The notes below the pieces were generated by a model. The model saw nothing but the letters and a program-made list of their open reading frames with translations, did not search any database and was not told where the DNA came from. Source: Deinococcus malanensis (GTDB taxonomy: Bacteria; Deinococcota; Deinococci; Deinococcales; Deinococcaceae). From it: 64,000 bases of DNA. Shown piece by piece: positions 8,200 through 17,157 of this stretch (the first letter of the stretch is position 1; the number at the start of each line of letters is the position of its first letter). The DNA is taken from the NCBI RefSeq assembly GCF_014647655.1, contig NZ_BMPP01000014.1:1-64000 (forward strand), in the 5' to 3' direction. Both the position numbers and the translations under genes were made by a program.

Positions 8200-8787
8200 T
8201 CAGAGGCCGCGTTTCATCAGCCACATGCGGAAGTCGTGCACTTCCACGGCCTGCGCCCGCACGATGTCCCGCGCCAGCTTCAGGACGGTCGTGTTGCTGC
8301 TCTTCTCCAGGGCCATGGTGGCCATGTCGATGGCCGACATATGGTGGGGAATCATGCCCTGCACGAAGGCGACATCGGGGTTCTTGGCCTTTGTGACCAT
8401 GGCGTCCATGCCACTCATGCCCTTTTTCATTATGTTGGCCATGGCTGCGTCATTGCCGCCGTGGCTTTTGAGCAGGGTGTTCATCTGTTTGATTTCCATG
8501 TTCTGGGCTTTGATAATCTCGTTCGCCCAGCGTTTCACGGTGGCGTCCTTGGTCTTCGGCAGCACGGCGCGGGACATATCCGCGGCCATCTGGTGATGGG
8601 GGATCATCATGCTGAGGAACGCACGGTCGAACGCTTTACCTTTGAGTTTCTCCAGGCCGCTCATGTCCATTTTCATGTTCATCCCACTGCTGGAGGACAT
8701 GCCTGGCATGTTGCTGTGATCCATGCCCTGGGCAGCGGCGAGTGTCGTCAAGCTGAGCAGTGTCACCATCGCAATATTTCGTTTCAT
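8200..8787 (-). CDS. DUF305 family secreted Met/His-rich protein
   Basis: 195 residues with a signal peptide (MKRNIAMVTLLSLTTLAAA). A Met-rich stretch follows at about 22-42 (MDHSNMPGMSSSSGMNMKMD). Two DUF305 repeats contain MMIPHHQMAADM and GMIPHHMSAIDM, the paired-His motifs of this ferritin-like helical family, which is often found with copper genes. It likely binds copper or another soft metal outside the cytoplasm. The -10 box TACCGT ends 6 nt before the ATG, consistent with leaderless initiation. It is convergent with the His-rich membrane protein, which also looks metal-related. Confidence 0.9.
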   Translation of the reverse strand: MKRNIAMVTLLSLTTLAAAQGMDHSNMPGMSSSSGMNMKMDMSGLEKLKGKAFDRAFLSMMIPHHQMAADMSRAVLPKTKDATVKRWANEIIKAQNMEIKQMNTLLKSHGGNDAAMANIMKKGMSGMDAMVTKAKNPDVAFVQGMIPHHMSAIDMATMALEKSSNTTVLKLARDIVRAQAVEVHDFRMWLMKRGL

Positions 8788-9005
8788 GCCTTCACGGTAG
8801 TGCCCTCGTGTAAAGTTCGCGTAAAGGTCCGGGCGCCGGCCGCCACCACCAGCTTTCCCTGGGCTTCAGTGTGCGATAAACCGCGCCGAGAACTGAACGG
8901 CGCCGGTCAACCCTGCGGGGTCGGCGAGGCGAACAGTAAGCTGATGCTCAAGGCAGTAGGCACTGCGCAGCACGCAGAGAAGAGCTCTGCCCGACATCAT
9001 GACGC

Positions 9006-9941
9006 ATGACCTTTCGGTGGATGTTGATGTTGTGGTGTGCGTGGAGCGTCGCGGCTGCTCAGCCGGCCAGTGTGACCTTGAAGAACATCCGGCATGACTA
9101 TCAGGCGCTGAATAACTGCGCGCCTGTCACGGCCCTCACCCTTCTCGGGTACTACGGGACCCAGGTGACGCAGGCCCAGGCGGCAAGTGCCATGAAGGAC
9201 TACCCTGGTGATCCCCAGGTGACGAGCCTGGAACTCGCCGCGTACCTCGGCCGCGGTGGGCTTCAGAGCGTGATCCGGTACGCCGGGGACGCTGAGTTGA
9301 TCCGCGCGCTGGTCGCGCGTGGTTTCCCGGTCGTGCTGCAACAGCGCCTGCAAACCGGCAGCAACGTGGCCCATTTCCGCACGGTGTACGGTTACAGCGC
9401 CGGGCAGTTTCTGATCAGCGATCCCCTGCTGGGTCCCTCCCTGCGGCTGAGCACCGCCCAGCTGATGACCCTGTGGCAGTACTACAACGGGGAGTACCTA
9501 GTGGCGTACCCACCGGCCCGGGAAGCGGAAGTCCGCCAGATTCTGGGCGCGGACTTCAGCGCGGCCGCCAACTGGCAGCATCTCAAGCTGCATGGCGAGC
9601 AGGAAGTGAAAGCCCGGCCGAAGGACCCTTACGCGTGGTGGGGGCTGGCCAAGGCGCACCTGCGGCTGGGCAACGTCCGGGCGGCCACGGAGTCCTTTGA
9701 CCGGGCAGTCAGCCTGGGTGTTCCTACCATGTATTACCTGTACCGTCAGGAGGCGTTTGAAGCGTGGACCCAGGCTGGAGAGCACCAGAAGACCCTGGAC
9801 GTCACGCAGCGGGCGTTGCGGGTCTTCCCGAACAGCAAGGAACTTGTCGGGTTTGAGAAACTGGCCAGCGCGGCCCTGCGGAAGGCGATGTCCTCCCTCA
9901 TCCTGCTGGCCGGCACCAGGCGAGCTTCTTCAGGCGACTGA
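9006..9941 (+). CDS. Secreted C39-like cysteine peptidase with TPR tail
   Basis: 311 residues. A signal peptide at about 1-19 (LMLWCAWSVAAA) is followed by a C39_2-type papain-like domain: Cys38 in NNCAPVT, His123 in VAHFRTVYGY and Asp139 in ISDP form a full catalytic set. Residues from about 190 carry TPR-like helical pairs (PYAWWGLAKAHLRLGNVRAA; AFEAWTQAGEHQKTLDV). Related proteins cleave leader peptides or crosslinks outside the membrane; the TPR part probably binds the substrate. No transporter or peptide precursor gene is next to it, so the target is unknown. Confidence 0.82.
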   Translation: MTFRWMLMLWCAWSVAAAQPASVTLKNIRHDYQALNNCAPVTALTLLGYYGTQVTQAQAASAMKDYPGDPQVTSLELAAYLGRGGLQSVIRYAGDAELIRALVARGFPVVLQQRLQTGSNVAHFRTVYGYSAGQFLISDPLLGPSLRLSTAQLMTLWQYYNGEYLVAYPPAREAEVRQILGADFSAAANWQHLKLHGEQEVKARPKDPYAWWGLAKAHLRLGNVRAATESFDRAVSLGVPTMYYLYRQEAFEAWTQAGEHQKTLDVTQRALRVFPNSKELVGFEKLASAALRKAMSSLILLAGTRRASSGD

Positions 9942-10194
9942 CGGGTCAGAACCTCCTGGTGGGCATGCGCTGGTTGTCCGGCGCCGCTTAACAGGAATTT
10001 TACAGTCACTGGGTAGGGTGCCGGGAACCCGGGCTGTGGCCTGGGCATCCGCGTGGAGGCACATGACGCTGTTTTTCCTGAACTCAACTGGCGCAACGCC
10101 ACTTCATTTCCGGGGCCTGACGCGCTCCTTCCTGGCCAGCCGCCCTGCTGGCACGCCACACAGTGCCACCATGATCGTGCCCGGGAGCTGCTAA
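9942..10194. other. Intergenic, no gene seen
   Basis: About 250 bases between the peptidase and the broken response regulator. No hairpin or promoter could be assigned with confidence. Confidence 0.5.
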
Positions 10195-10736
10195 ATGGCC
10201 GTCGTTCAGATGGTTGATGACGACCCGGCGATCGTCGAAATTCTCACGGCGTACCTGACGGCGGAAGGGCATGCCGTGATCAGCACGGAGGATGGTCTTC
10301 AGGCGGTGCCGCTGCTCGCCACGGCGCAGCTGGCCATTCTCGACTGGATGCTTCCCGGTATGAGCGGGGTGGACCTGACCGCATACGCACGCCGGGAGTT
10401 TCCTCAACTGCCAGTGCTGCTGCTGACCGCACGGGGAGAGGTGGAAGACTGCCTGGAGGACTCAACGCCGGAGCGGACGATTACGTCACCAAACCGTTCA
10501 GTCCCCGGGAAGTGGTCGCGCGCGTCCGTGCGCTGCTGCTCCGGGTCGGGGTACACGACCAGGTGGAGGTAGGTGGCCTGAAACGCCGCCGGTTTCACCG
10601 TCCGCGTCACACGAATGGTGGGCGTTTCCTGCCACGCGTCCAGCACCCGCACCGCGAACTGCGGTTTGCAGCAGGCGCACTCGCATTTGCATCCCACCTC
10701 AAACCACCTCCGCAAAGAAGGAACGGGATCTCATAG
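10195..10736 (+). pseudogene. OmpR-type response regulator, frameshifted and truncated
   Basis: The receiver domain starts at 10195 with the acidic pocket VDDDP (Asp8-10) and phospho-acceptor Asp50 in [10 protein letters not shown], through [11 protein letters not shown]. At about 10461 one base appears lost: the conserved [20 protein letters not shown] continues in another frame and reaches RVRALLLR. After about 10580 the sequence no longer resembles a winged-helix DNA-binding domain. The gene has therefore lost both frame and output domain. No partner kinase is adjacent. Confidence 0.85.
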
Positions 10737-10978
10737 AGGAAGAGGCACGCATGGAGGTCATGCGCCGATCAGTACCAGGATCGTCATCAGCGCTCTCAAC
10801 CCGTCTCATGCGGTTCAGAGACCGGCTGCCGTTCTGAATTGACAGGCGGGCCGGAACAGCTTCAAGGGCCGGGGCTGTGAGCAGGATGAGGGCACGCCCA
10901 AACATCTGAAGCCCTCTTTTCCGCATATATCCCTTCAGACCAGGAATGAAGTTCAAGGTGTTCCTGCTGGAGGCCCGA
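10737..10978. other. Intergenic, no gene seen
   Basis: No conserved protein or RNA was recognised. An ATG at 10946 is in frame with the next gene but lacks a ribosome binding site. Confidence 0.45.
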
Positions 10979-11599
10979 ATGAGCCGTATTGAACCCACCG
11001 ACCACACCGCCGGACTACCCCGCCCTCAGTCCCTCCTAACCGCCCAGGGCAAAGCGCAGGTCAGCGCGCAGCTCAATCTGTTGGATGCCCAGTTGATCGG
11101 CTGGTGGGCACGGCACGGCATTACGCTGCTGCGCTTCTCCCTCGGGATTATCTTCTTCTGGTTCGGGGTCCAGAAGTTCTTCCCGGGCGTAAGTTCTGCT
11201 GAAGGCCTCGCGACCCGGACCATCTCCGTCCTGACGTTCGGCACCGTGCCCCCGGGCGTCAGCCTGCCAGTGCTGGCCACCTGGGAATGCGCCATCGGGC
11301 TGGGCCTGCTGACCGGCCGGTTCCTGCGCGTGACGTTACTGCTGCTGTTCGCGCAGATGGCCGGCACCTTCCTGCCGCTGGTGTTTTTCCCGCAGGAAAC
11401 CTTTACCGTCGTGCCCTGGGTGCCGAACCTGGAAGGCCAGTACATCGTGAAGAACCTGGTGCTGATGTCCGCCGCACTGGTAGTCGGCGCGACCGCGCGT
11501 GGAGGCAAACTCATCATGGACGCCCGTGCGGCCGACACCGCTGAGCGGACGCAAGCCCTTCACCAGAGGTTTCGCCGGCGTTTTCGTCGTGAACCCTGA
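10979..11599 (+). CDS. DoxX-like membrane protein
   Basis: 206 residues starting at ATG 10979, chosen because GGAGG lies 5 nt upstream. Four hydrophobic segments are visible (GITLLRFSLGIIFFWFGVQK; LPVLATWECAIGLGLLTG; VTLLLLFAQMAGTFLPLVFF; NLVLMSAALVVGAT). The first segment with WFGxxKFFPG and the WE-x-x-I-G-L-G-L-L-T-G motif are typical of DoxX/DUF417-type inner-membrane proteins linked to redox or respiratory modules. The tail is basic. Upstream is debris and downstream a YceI gene, so its partner is not obvious. Confidence 0.78.
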   Translation: MSRIEPTDHTAGLPRPQSLLTAQGKAQVSAQLNLLDAQLIGWWARHGITLLRFSLGIIFFWFGVQKFFPGVSSAEGLATRTISVLTFGTVPPGVSLPVLATWECAIGLGLLTGRFLRVTLLLLFAQMAGTFLPLVFFPQETFTVVPWVPNLEGQYIVKNLVLMSAALVVGATARGGKLIMDARAADTAERTQALHQRFRRRFRREP

Positions 11600-11680
11600 G
11601 GCGGGTCGAACAGTCTCAGGCCGTTCACTTCATCCGGAGTGGCTTCTGCCCCGGACTCAGCCTTGGCAGATGTGATGCCG

Positions 11681-11716
11681 TGAAGCCCGCACAGGTTCCC
11701 ACCCGTGCGGGCTTCA
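11681..11716 (+). terminator. 12-bp perfect hairpin
   Basis: TGAAGCCCGCAC (11681-11692) pairs with GTGCGGGCTTCA (11705-11716) across a 12-nt loop, about 80 nt after the DoxX-like stop. Only a weak T run follows. Confidence 0.55.
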
Positions 11717-11929
11717 CGTTGCGGTGAGGAGCCGTTTGCCGTCGATCATTCACTCACCAGGGCCGCTGAACGATGAAGATCGGCTCACCTTGCAACTCCA
11801 GCAGCTATGCGGCAAAGATAAGGAGTATCAAACTTCTTTTTTAGGTATTCCGAAAAGATGGAGTAGGGCCACCGAGAACAGACCTTCTCTCCAGTACCCC
11901 ACGTCCACTCACCACACCAGGAGACTGAC

Positions 11930-12523
11930 ATGACGAAATTCCCCCTCCTCGCCCTACTGGCCAGTCTGTCCACCGCCGCAGCTGCGCCAGAAACATTCAC
12001 GGTCATGACTGAACACAACAAACACAATGCCGTCACCATCGAACTCAAAACGGTTGCAGAGAACTTCACCGGCCGCACGAATACCCTGAGTAGAAGCGTC
12101 ATCTTCGATCCTCAGGCGAACACCGGAAGCGGCACCATCGCCATTAAGGGCACCACCATCCAGACGGGCATCACCAAACGTGATGAACACATGCGCAGCG
12201 TGGACTGGCTCAACTTCAATGCTAACCCGGACGTGAAATTCGTCGTGACCACCGTCAAACACCTTCAGGCCAACCTCTACCAGGTCAACGGAAATCTCAC
12301 CTTGAACGGCGTGACCAAAGCCATCACCGCGAACGCGACCGTGCGCCACACTCCGGCCAACGCGACCACCAGGGCGCTCGGAGCCAAAGGGGACGTGCTC
12401 GGGGTGATTGCGAAATTCAAAATGAAACTCAGCGAATTCGGCGTGAAGAACACAACCGCCAATGGCGGCCGAGTGAACAACGACGCCGCACTCACCGTCA
12501 AGTTCATCGCCAGCAACAAGTAA
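11930..12523 (+). CDS. YceI-like secreted lipid-binding protein
   Basis: 197 residues with a signal peptide (MTKFPLLALLASLSTAAAA). The mature part follows the YceI lipocalin-like pattern: an N-terminal strand, SGTIAIKGTTIQTG, RDEHMRSVDWLNF with the conserved D-x-H-x-(K/R)-S-x-x-(F/W)-(F/L) block, then V-x-G-x-L-T-L-N-G-V-T-K near 125. YceI proteins bind polyisoprenoids or similar lipids in the periplasm. A GGAG ribosome site precedes ATG 11930. A two-helix membrane protein starts 4 nt after its stop, forming a likely operon. Confidence 0.88.
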   Translation: MTKFPLLALLASLSTAAAAPETFTVMTEHNKHNAVTIELKTVAENFTGRTNTLSRSVIFDPQANTGSGTIAIKGTTIQTGITKRDEHMRSVDWLNFNANPDVKFVVTTVKHLQANLYQVNGNLTLNGVTKAITANATVRHTPANATTRALGAKGDVLGVIAKFKMKLSEFGVKNTTANGGRVNNDAALTVKFIASNK

Positions 12524-12527
12524 CCCC

Positions 12528-12962
12528 ATGTCGAAGTCACTGACGCTCACAGTGTCACGGCTGATGATGGCGCTCGCCCTGATCGTTGCGATCGCCAGTC
12601 TGACCACTGCCGCATGGATGACACGGGGAGCCCAGCAGGTGCAACGCGTCGAGCCCGCGGACGCGGGGAGTGCCTCCCTCTTCGGGGACGCAGGGACGGG
12701 CACCCTGATCGGCTCCACGCAACTGATGATCGTGCGTGACCCGGCGGCCTTTCTCCCGGGATCCTCCGAGGGTGGGGCCCGGCTGGTCAATGAGCAGTAC
12801 CTGCGGGAGCACGGCATTTACCCGTTGCAGGTGAAATCAGTGTGGTTCGTGCGGAACCTAATACTCCTGGCCTCAGCGGTCTTGTTCACCCTTGAAGGAG
12901 TGGCGTGGCTGACCGCACGCCGAAGCAAGGTTCGGCAGGCCAGACGCGGCATCAGGTTCTGA
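12528..12962 (+). CDS. Two-helix membrane protein of unknown function
   Basis: 144 residues. Hydrophobic segments lie at about 9-31 (LMMALALIVAIASLTTAAW) and 103-126 (VWFVRNLILLASAVLFTLEG) with an intervening loop of about 70 residues, presumably outside. The family was not recognised. The 4-nt gap to the YceI-like gene suggests co-expression and a shared envelope role. Confidence 0.7.
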   Translation: MSKSLTLTVSRLMMALALIVAIASLTTAAWMTRGAQQVQRVEPADAGSASLFGDAGTGTLIGSTQLMIVRDPAAFLPGSSEGGARLVNEQYLREHGIYPLQVKSVWFVRNLILLASAVLFTLEGVAWLTARRSKVRQARRGIRF

Positions 12963-13135
12963 AGTTGTCCGTCCCCCTCACATCTTGCTAAAGGACAACA
13001 GCTTGGACGGCACCCCTGCGAGAGGCCACTCGCCGCTGTCCTCTCGCAGCAGAACCTCCCCTGCTTCCGCACGAATCTCCTCATCCACGGATGCACACGG
13101 TGCACCGGGATGCTCGACCGCCAAGGAGCCCAGCC

Positions 13136-14494
13136 ATGCATGACGAGCCGACCACCGTGTTACCCACCGAAGAGTTGTCCACCGTTTCAGGTTCGACACG
13201 CCGGAACTTCCTGGCGCTGGGTGCGGCCGCGGCGGGTGCGCTGGCCACAGGCTCATTCACCTCGGCCCAGTCCGCCAAATGCATTGACATTCCGCAGCGG
13301 CCCACCGCCAAACGTCCTGACCCGCAACCCAACCAGCGCGTCTACAGCGACAAAGAGACGCTGCTGGCCTTCCGCAACCACGGGCACTTCGCAGAATTCC
13401 TCGATCAGCCGGTCACGCCACTGGGCATGCATTACCTGCTGGTTCACTTCGACGTGCCGAACCTGAGCGCCGACGGCTACGAGATCGCCATTGGTGGTCG
13501 TGTCCGCACTCCCAAACGGGTGTCCCTGGCCGACATCAAGGCGCGGAAGCAGGTGACGGAACCCGTCATCATGGAATGCGCGGGAACGGGCCGCTCGACC
13601 TTCCAGCCGCGCGGCATCTACGTGCCGTGGTTCAAGGAAGCCATTGGGAACTACGAGTGGACTGGCACGCCCCTGCGCCCCCTGCTGGAAGAAGCCGGGC
13701 TACTCGATGACGCTGTCGAGGTTCTTTTTACCGGCTGGGACACCGGAGTGGACCTGGGGGTCGAACATGCTTTCGAGCGGAGTCTCCCGATCAAGGAAGC
13801 CCTGCGTGACGGGGTTATGCTGGCCTGGGCGCAGAACGGTCAGCCTCTGCTGCCCCAGCACGGCTTTCCGCTGCGGCTGATCGTGCCAACATGGTACGGC
13901 ATGGCCAGCGTGAAGTGGCTGCGCGCCATCACGGTTCTGAACCAGCCATTCAAAGGCGTGGAGCAGGCCAAGGTTTACCGCTACCAGAAGAGCGCCACCG
14001 ACCCAGGTGTCCCGGTGACAGTCAAACGGGTGCATTCCGTTATGAAACCTCCCGGGCTGGCTGACGCCATATCGCGCTACCGCTTCGTGGCCCCTGGCCG
14101 GCACCTGCTGCAAGGGATGGCCTGGTCCGGCACCGGCGCGGTCCGCCGTGTGGAGGTCAGCACCAACGGCGGCAGAACCTGGCAGGATGCCCAGCTGGGC
14201 CGGCCTGGGGGACCCTACAGTTGGACGCCCTGGCGCACCGAGTGGCAGGTCAGTCAGCCCGGGGAGTACGTGCTATCCTCGCGCGCGACGGACACAGCCG
14301 GGAACATCCAGCCCCTCAGCTCAGCTGCCATCTGGAACCGTCAGGGCATGGGCGGCAACGTGATCGAGCGCATTCATGTGATCGTGCAGGCGGGTGTGGG
14401 CCAGTCTGGTGAGCAGGTGCCTTCCCGCCCGCGACAGGCCGTAGCCGGTGCTGAAGTTCCCCCGCCGCCAAATGTCGACAATCAGGTGAAGTGA
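13136..14494 (+). CDS. TAT-exported sulfite oxidase-like molybdopterin enzyme
   Basis: 452 residues from ATG 13136, with AAGGAG 7 nt upstream. A twin-arginine signal (STRRNFLALGAAAAGALATG, Arg22-Arg23) exports the folded protein. The oxidoreductase Mo-binding domain spans about 75-290, with ligand Cys148 in IMECAGTGRS. A C-terminal Mo-co dimerisation domain (about 305-430) carries V-R-R-V-E-V-S-T-N-G-G-R-T-W. Family members oxidise sulfite or reduce oxidised methionine; here the Mo-co dimer domain favours the sulfite oxidase branch. No haem subunit or c-type cytochrome is adjacent, so the electron acceptor is unknown. Confidence 0.88.
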   Translation: MHDEPTTVLPTEELSTVSGSTRRNFLALGAAAAGALATGSFTSAQSAKCIDIPQRPTAKRPDPQPNQRVYSDKETLLAFRNHGHFAEFLDQPVTPLGMHYLLVHFDVPNLSADGYEIAIGGRVRTPKRVSLADIKARKQVTEPVIMECAGTGRSTFQPRGIYVPWFKEAIGNYEWTGTPLRPLLEEAGLLDDAVEVLFTGWDTGVDLGVEHAFERSLPIKEALRDGVMLAWAQNGQPLLPQHGFPLRLIVPTWYGMASVKWLRAITVLNQPFKGVEQAKVYRYQKSATDPGVPVTVKRVHSVMKPPGLADAISRYRFVAPGRHLLQGMAWSGTGAVRRVEVSTNGGRTWQDAQLGRPGGPYSWTPWRTEWQVSQPGEYVLSSRATDTAGNIQPLSSAAIWNRQGMGGNVIERIHVIVQAGVGQSGEQVPSRPRQAVAGAEVPPPPNVDNQVK

Positions 14495-14605
14495 GTTCAG
14501 CGGGTTCCATAAAGACGGCTTCAACACGGCCAAGAGGTCCGGAATGCCCGTGCCTTTAAGGTGAAGCGATACCGGCTGAAAGGTCAACATGGAAAGGAGC
14601 GACTG

Positions 14606-15550
14606 ATGGAACACCGTGCACTGGGGAAATCCGGCATTCAGGTTTCAGAAATCGGGTTTGGCGCGTGGGCCATTGGGGGGGACGCCTGGGGTCCGGTTGA
14701 GGACACCGCCTCTCTGCGCGCGATGGAACGGGCGCTGGAGTTGGGGGTCAACTTCATCGACACCGCAGACGTGTACGGCAATGGCCACAGTGAGACCCTC
14801 GTCGCGCAGGTCATCAAAAACCGCCGTGATCAGATCGTCGTGGCCACCAAAGGCGGCCTGATGGGCCACCACCGGGACCCGAACCAGGACCCCGTGTACG
14901 ACCGCCCCGAGAAGATCATCTCTGCCTTCGAAGACAGCCTGCGCCGGCTGGAGACCGATTACATCGACGTGTACTTCGACCACATCTGGTGGAACAACCC
15001 ACGGGAAACAGAAGCGTTTCTGACCGCCTTTGCCCAGCTCAAACAGGAAGGCCGGGTGCGGGCGGTCGGGGTGTCCACCGGTGACTTCGCGTACGTTCAG
15101 GCGTTCAATCAAGGCGGCATGCTGGACGTGGTGCAGCTGGATTACAGCCTGCTCAACCGCAAGGCCGAGACGCACATCCTGCCGTACTGCCAGCAGCATG
15201 GCATCGGGGTGGTCGTGCGTGGTCCGCTGCGCATGGGCATGCTGACCGGAAAGTTCACGGCCGAGACCCGCTTTCCGGAAGGCGACGTGCGGCACGACTG
15301 GCCTCAGGAAGACTGGTACCAGACCCAGCTTGATCAGGTCGAGCAGCTGCGCGTCCTGTCCTCTCCCCACCGGTCCCTGGGAGAGGTGGCCTTGCGGTTC
15401 GTGCTGAATCACCCAGCGGTCTCGGTGGCCATCCCCGGTGGGAAGACCCCGGAACAAGTGGAGCAGAATGTGCGGGCGTCCACCCGGCCGCTCTTCACGG
15501 AGGACGACCTCCAGCTGATTGAGTCCGTGACCGCCGGTAAGCCCAAATGA
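14606..15550 (+). CDS. Aldo/keto reductase
   Basis: 314 residues from ATG 14606, which follows GGAAAGGAG; an upstream in-frame ATG at 14561 lacks a ribosome site. The TIM-barrel tetrad is present: Asp52 and Tyr57 in IDTADVYGNG, Lys82 in ATKGG and His126 in YFDHIWWN. C-terminal NADP(H)-binding features include V-A-I-P-G-G-K-T-P-E-Q-V-E-Q-N. It should reduce aldehydes or ketones with NADPH. A remnant of a short-chain dehydrogenase overlaps its stop codon by ATGA. Confidence 0.9.
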   Translation: MEHRALGKSGIQVSEIGFGAWAIGGDAWGPVEDTASLRAMERALELGVNFIDTADVYGNGHSETLVAQVIKNRRDQIVVATKGGLMGHHRDPNQDPVYDRPEKIISAFEDSLRRLETDYIDVYFDHIWWNNPRETEAFLTAFAQLKQEGRVRAVGVSTGDFAYVQAFNQGGMLDVVQLDYSLLNRKAETHILPYCQQHGIGVVVRGPLRMGMLTGKFTAETRFPEGDVRHDWPQEDWYQTQLDQVEQLRVLSSPHRSLGEVALRFVLNHPAVSVAIPGGKTPEQVEQNVRASTRPLFTEDDLQLIESVTAGKPK

Positions 15551-15720
15551 CGCCTGAACGCCAGGGGGTGAGTTCTGATGCTCTCGCTGGACAGGTGGCC
15601 CTGGTGACAGGAGCCAGTAGTGGGCTGGGCCACGCCGCTGATCTTCAGCTGGCCGCGCCTGCTGAACTGGTACTGAACACAGTGATCGTCACACCACGCA
15701 ATGAAGCGGGATGGCCTTGA
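15547..15720 (+). pseudogene. Short-chain dehydrogenase with internal deletion
   Basis: A 57-codon frame starts at ATG 15547, overlapping the aldo/keto reductase stop. It begins with the Rossmann motif AGQVALVTGASSGLGHA and, after about 12 residues, ends with VLNTVIVTPRNEAGWP, which resembles the C-terminus of YdfG-type dehydrogenases. The middle of about 190 residues, including the Ser-Tyr-Lys site, is missing. The original pair was probably a translationally coupled two-gene operon. Confidence 0.6.
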
Positions 15721-15772
15721 CGGTGGCCACCACGCACGGGGTTGAGAAAAGAACAAGATCCGTGACGGGTCG

Positions 15773-16714
15773 ATGGGGGCTGCGGTGAAAGTGCTGATCA
15801 CTGGTGCAGGCGGCAATCTGGGCCGGGTTCTGGCCCCAGCCTTACAGCACAGCGGACATACACCGGTGCTGATGGACTTCCGGCCCCTGAACACGCCGCT
15901 TCAGTTCATTCAGGGTGACGCGACGCGCAAGGCGGACGTGTTCCGGGCCGCAGAAGGCGTCGACGCCATCGTGCACGGGGCCGCGCTGCACGGCGTTCAT
16001 CTGGGCAACCATTCCCGGGATGAATTCTGGACCCTGAACGTGGAAGGCACGTACCACGTCTATGAAGCGGCGCGAGAGCACAGCATCAGGAAGGTGCTGC
16101 TATGCAGCACGATGGGCGTGTATGGGGAGAGTGTCAGCACGCCCGAGCACAGTGTCGCGGTCGTGACGGAGCAGCTGCCCACCCTGCCCACGGATTTTTA
16201 TGGACTCACCAAAACGCTGTCAGAGGAAATCGCCTGCTTTTACGCCCGCAGCCACGGCATCCAGACGATTGCGTATCGCCTGGGCATGTTCGTCCCTGAA
16301 GATTTTCTCCGGTACGGCTTCCGGCTGCTCAAGGGCGGCGTGGATGACCGGGATGTGGCCCAGGCGTTCCTGCTGGGCCTGGCCAACGACACGGTCGTCT
16401 GCGATGCGTTCAACATCATGGCGGAAGTGCCCTTCACTCAGGAGCAGTGGCCCAGCTGGCGCGAAGATCCGGTAGCCTTCCTGGACTCTCAGTATCCAGG
16501 CCTCTCCCAGCTCGTCACGCAGAAGGGTGGGAGTCTGGCTGAGCTGTCGACCATGTGGGGGCACACGTACTGGTCTGTGATGAAGGCGAAGGCTGAACTG
16601 GGGTATCAGCCGCAGTACAACTTCCCGGAGTTCTACGCCGCCCTGAAGGCAGGGAATGACGCACACTACCCGTTCGCGAACCTGCCCTGGTGGGGAACGG
16701 ACCAGAACCGGTAA
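15773..16714 (+). CDS. NAD-dependent epimerase/dehydratase (extended SDR)
   Basis: 313 residues from ATG 15773; GTG 15785 is an alternative start. The N-terminal Rossmann motif ITGAGGNLGRVL binds NAD(P). The catalytic region contains CSTMGVYGE and the YxxxK pair in DFYGLTKTLSEE. The C-terminal substrate region has W-G-H-T-Y-W-S-V and A-K-A-E-L-G-Y-Q-P, common in UDP-sugar epimerases and uronate dehydrogenases. It likely acts on a nucleotide sugar or hexuronate; the substrate cannot be read from the sequence. Confidence 0.85.
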   Translation: MGAAVKVLITGAGGNLGRVLAPALQHSGHTPVLMDFRPLNTPLQFIQGDATRKADVFRAAEGVDAIVHGAALHGVHLGNHSRDEFWTLNVEGTYHVYEAAREHSIRKVLLCSTMGVYGESVSTPEHSVAVVTEQLPTLPTDFYGLTKTLSEEIACFYARSHGIQTIAYRLGMFVPEDFLRYGFRLLKGGVDDRDVAQAFLLGLANDTVVCDAFNIMAEVPFTQEQWPSWREDPVAFLDSQYPGLSQLVTQKGGSLAELSTMWGHTYWSVMKAKAELGYQPQYNFPEFYAALKAGNDAHYPFANLPWWGTDQNR

Positions 16715-16814
16715 TTGTCTGCATACGAAGCCGGATAGGCGTCTCCCGTCCTGCACTGCACCTTGAGGGTCCGCAGGTGGATGATCCTGCCCGGCGGCTG
16801 CGTGTCAATGTGAG

Positions 16815-17006
16815 TCACGTTGGCCTGCCTGACCCGTGTGCTGACGTTGCCGTACTGATTCCGCGAATGGCGACGCCTTTGCTGGCGTACTTACGGGAGA
16901 CCCGCTCGAAACCTTTGAGTTCGTCCCAGCAGGATGCGCACCAGGACGCGAAGCAGTTCACCGCCAGAACCTTGCCCTGGTAATCAGCGAGCCGCAGCGT
17001 CTCCCA
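16815..17006 (-). pseudogene. TlpA/ResA-like thioredoxin fragment
   Basis: The minus strand reads LRLADYQGKVLAVNCFASWC followed by A-S-C-W-D-E-L-K-G-F-E-R. This is the core of membrane-tethered thioredoxins, with a CASC active-site motif. The frame is closed by a TAG just upstream and a TGA downstream, leaving about 62 codons, so start, signal anchor and end are missing. It lies beside a MerE-like gene and a broken metallochaperone and is part of a decaying metal-resistance locus. Confidence 0.72.
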
Positions 17007-17157
17007 CTAAGCTGAGGGAGGCTCGCTGACACGGCCTGGCCCCCGGTGATGCCAGCCGGAATGTCGCCGGGCTTGCTGCTGCCGGAGCAACGCGGCTGTC
17101 AGGACAGCCACCACGACAGCCAGCAGAAGCGGAACGATAACCTTCCGAAGGCATCCT

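Noticed and set aside
10404..10715. Minus-strand frame with a Cys-rich start (CKCECACC)
   Set aside because: It overlaps the recognisable response-regulator remnant on the other strand and has no ribosome site or known family.
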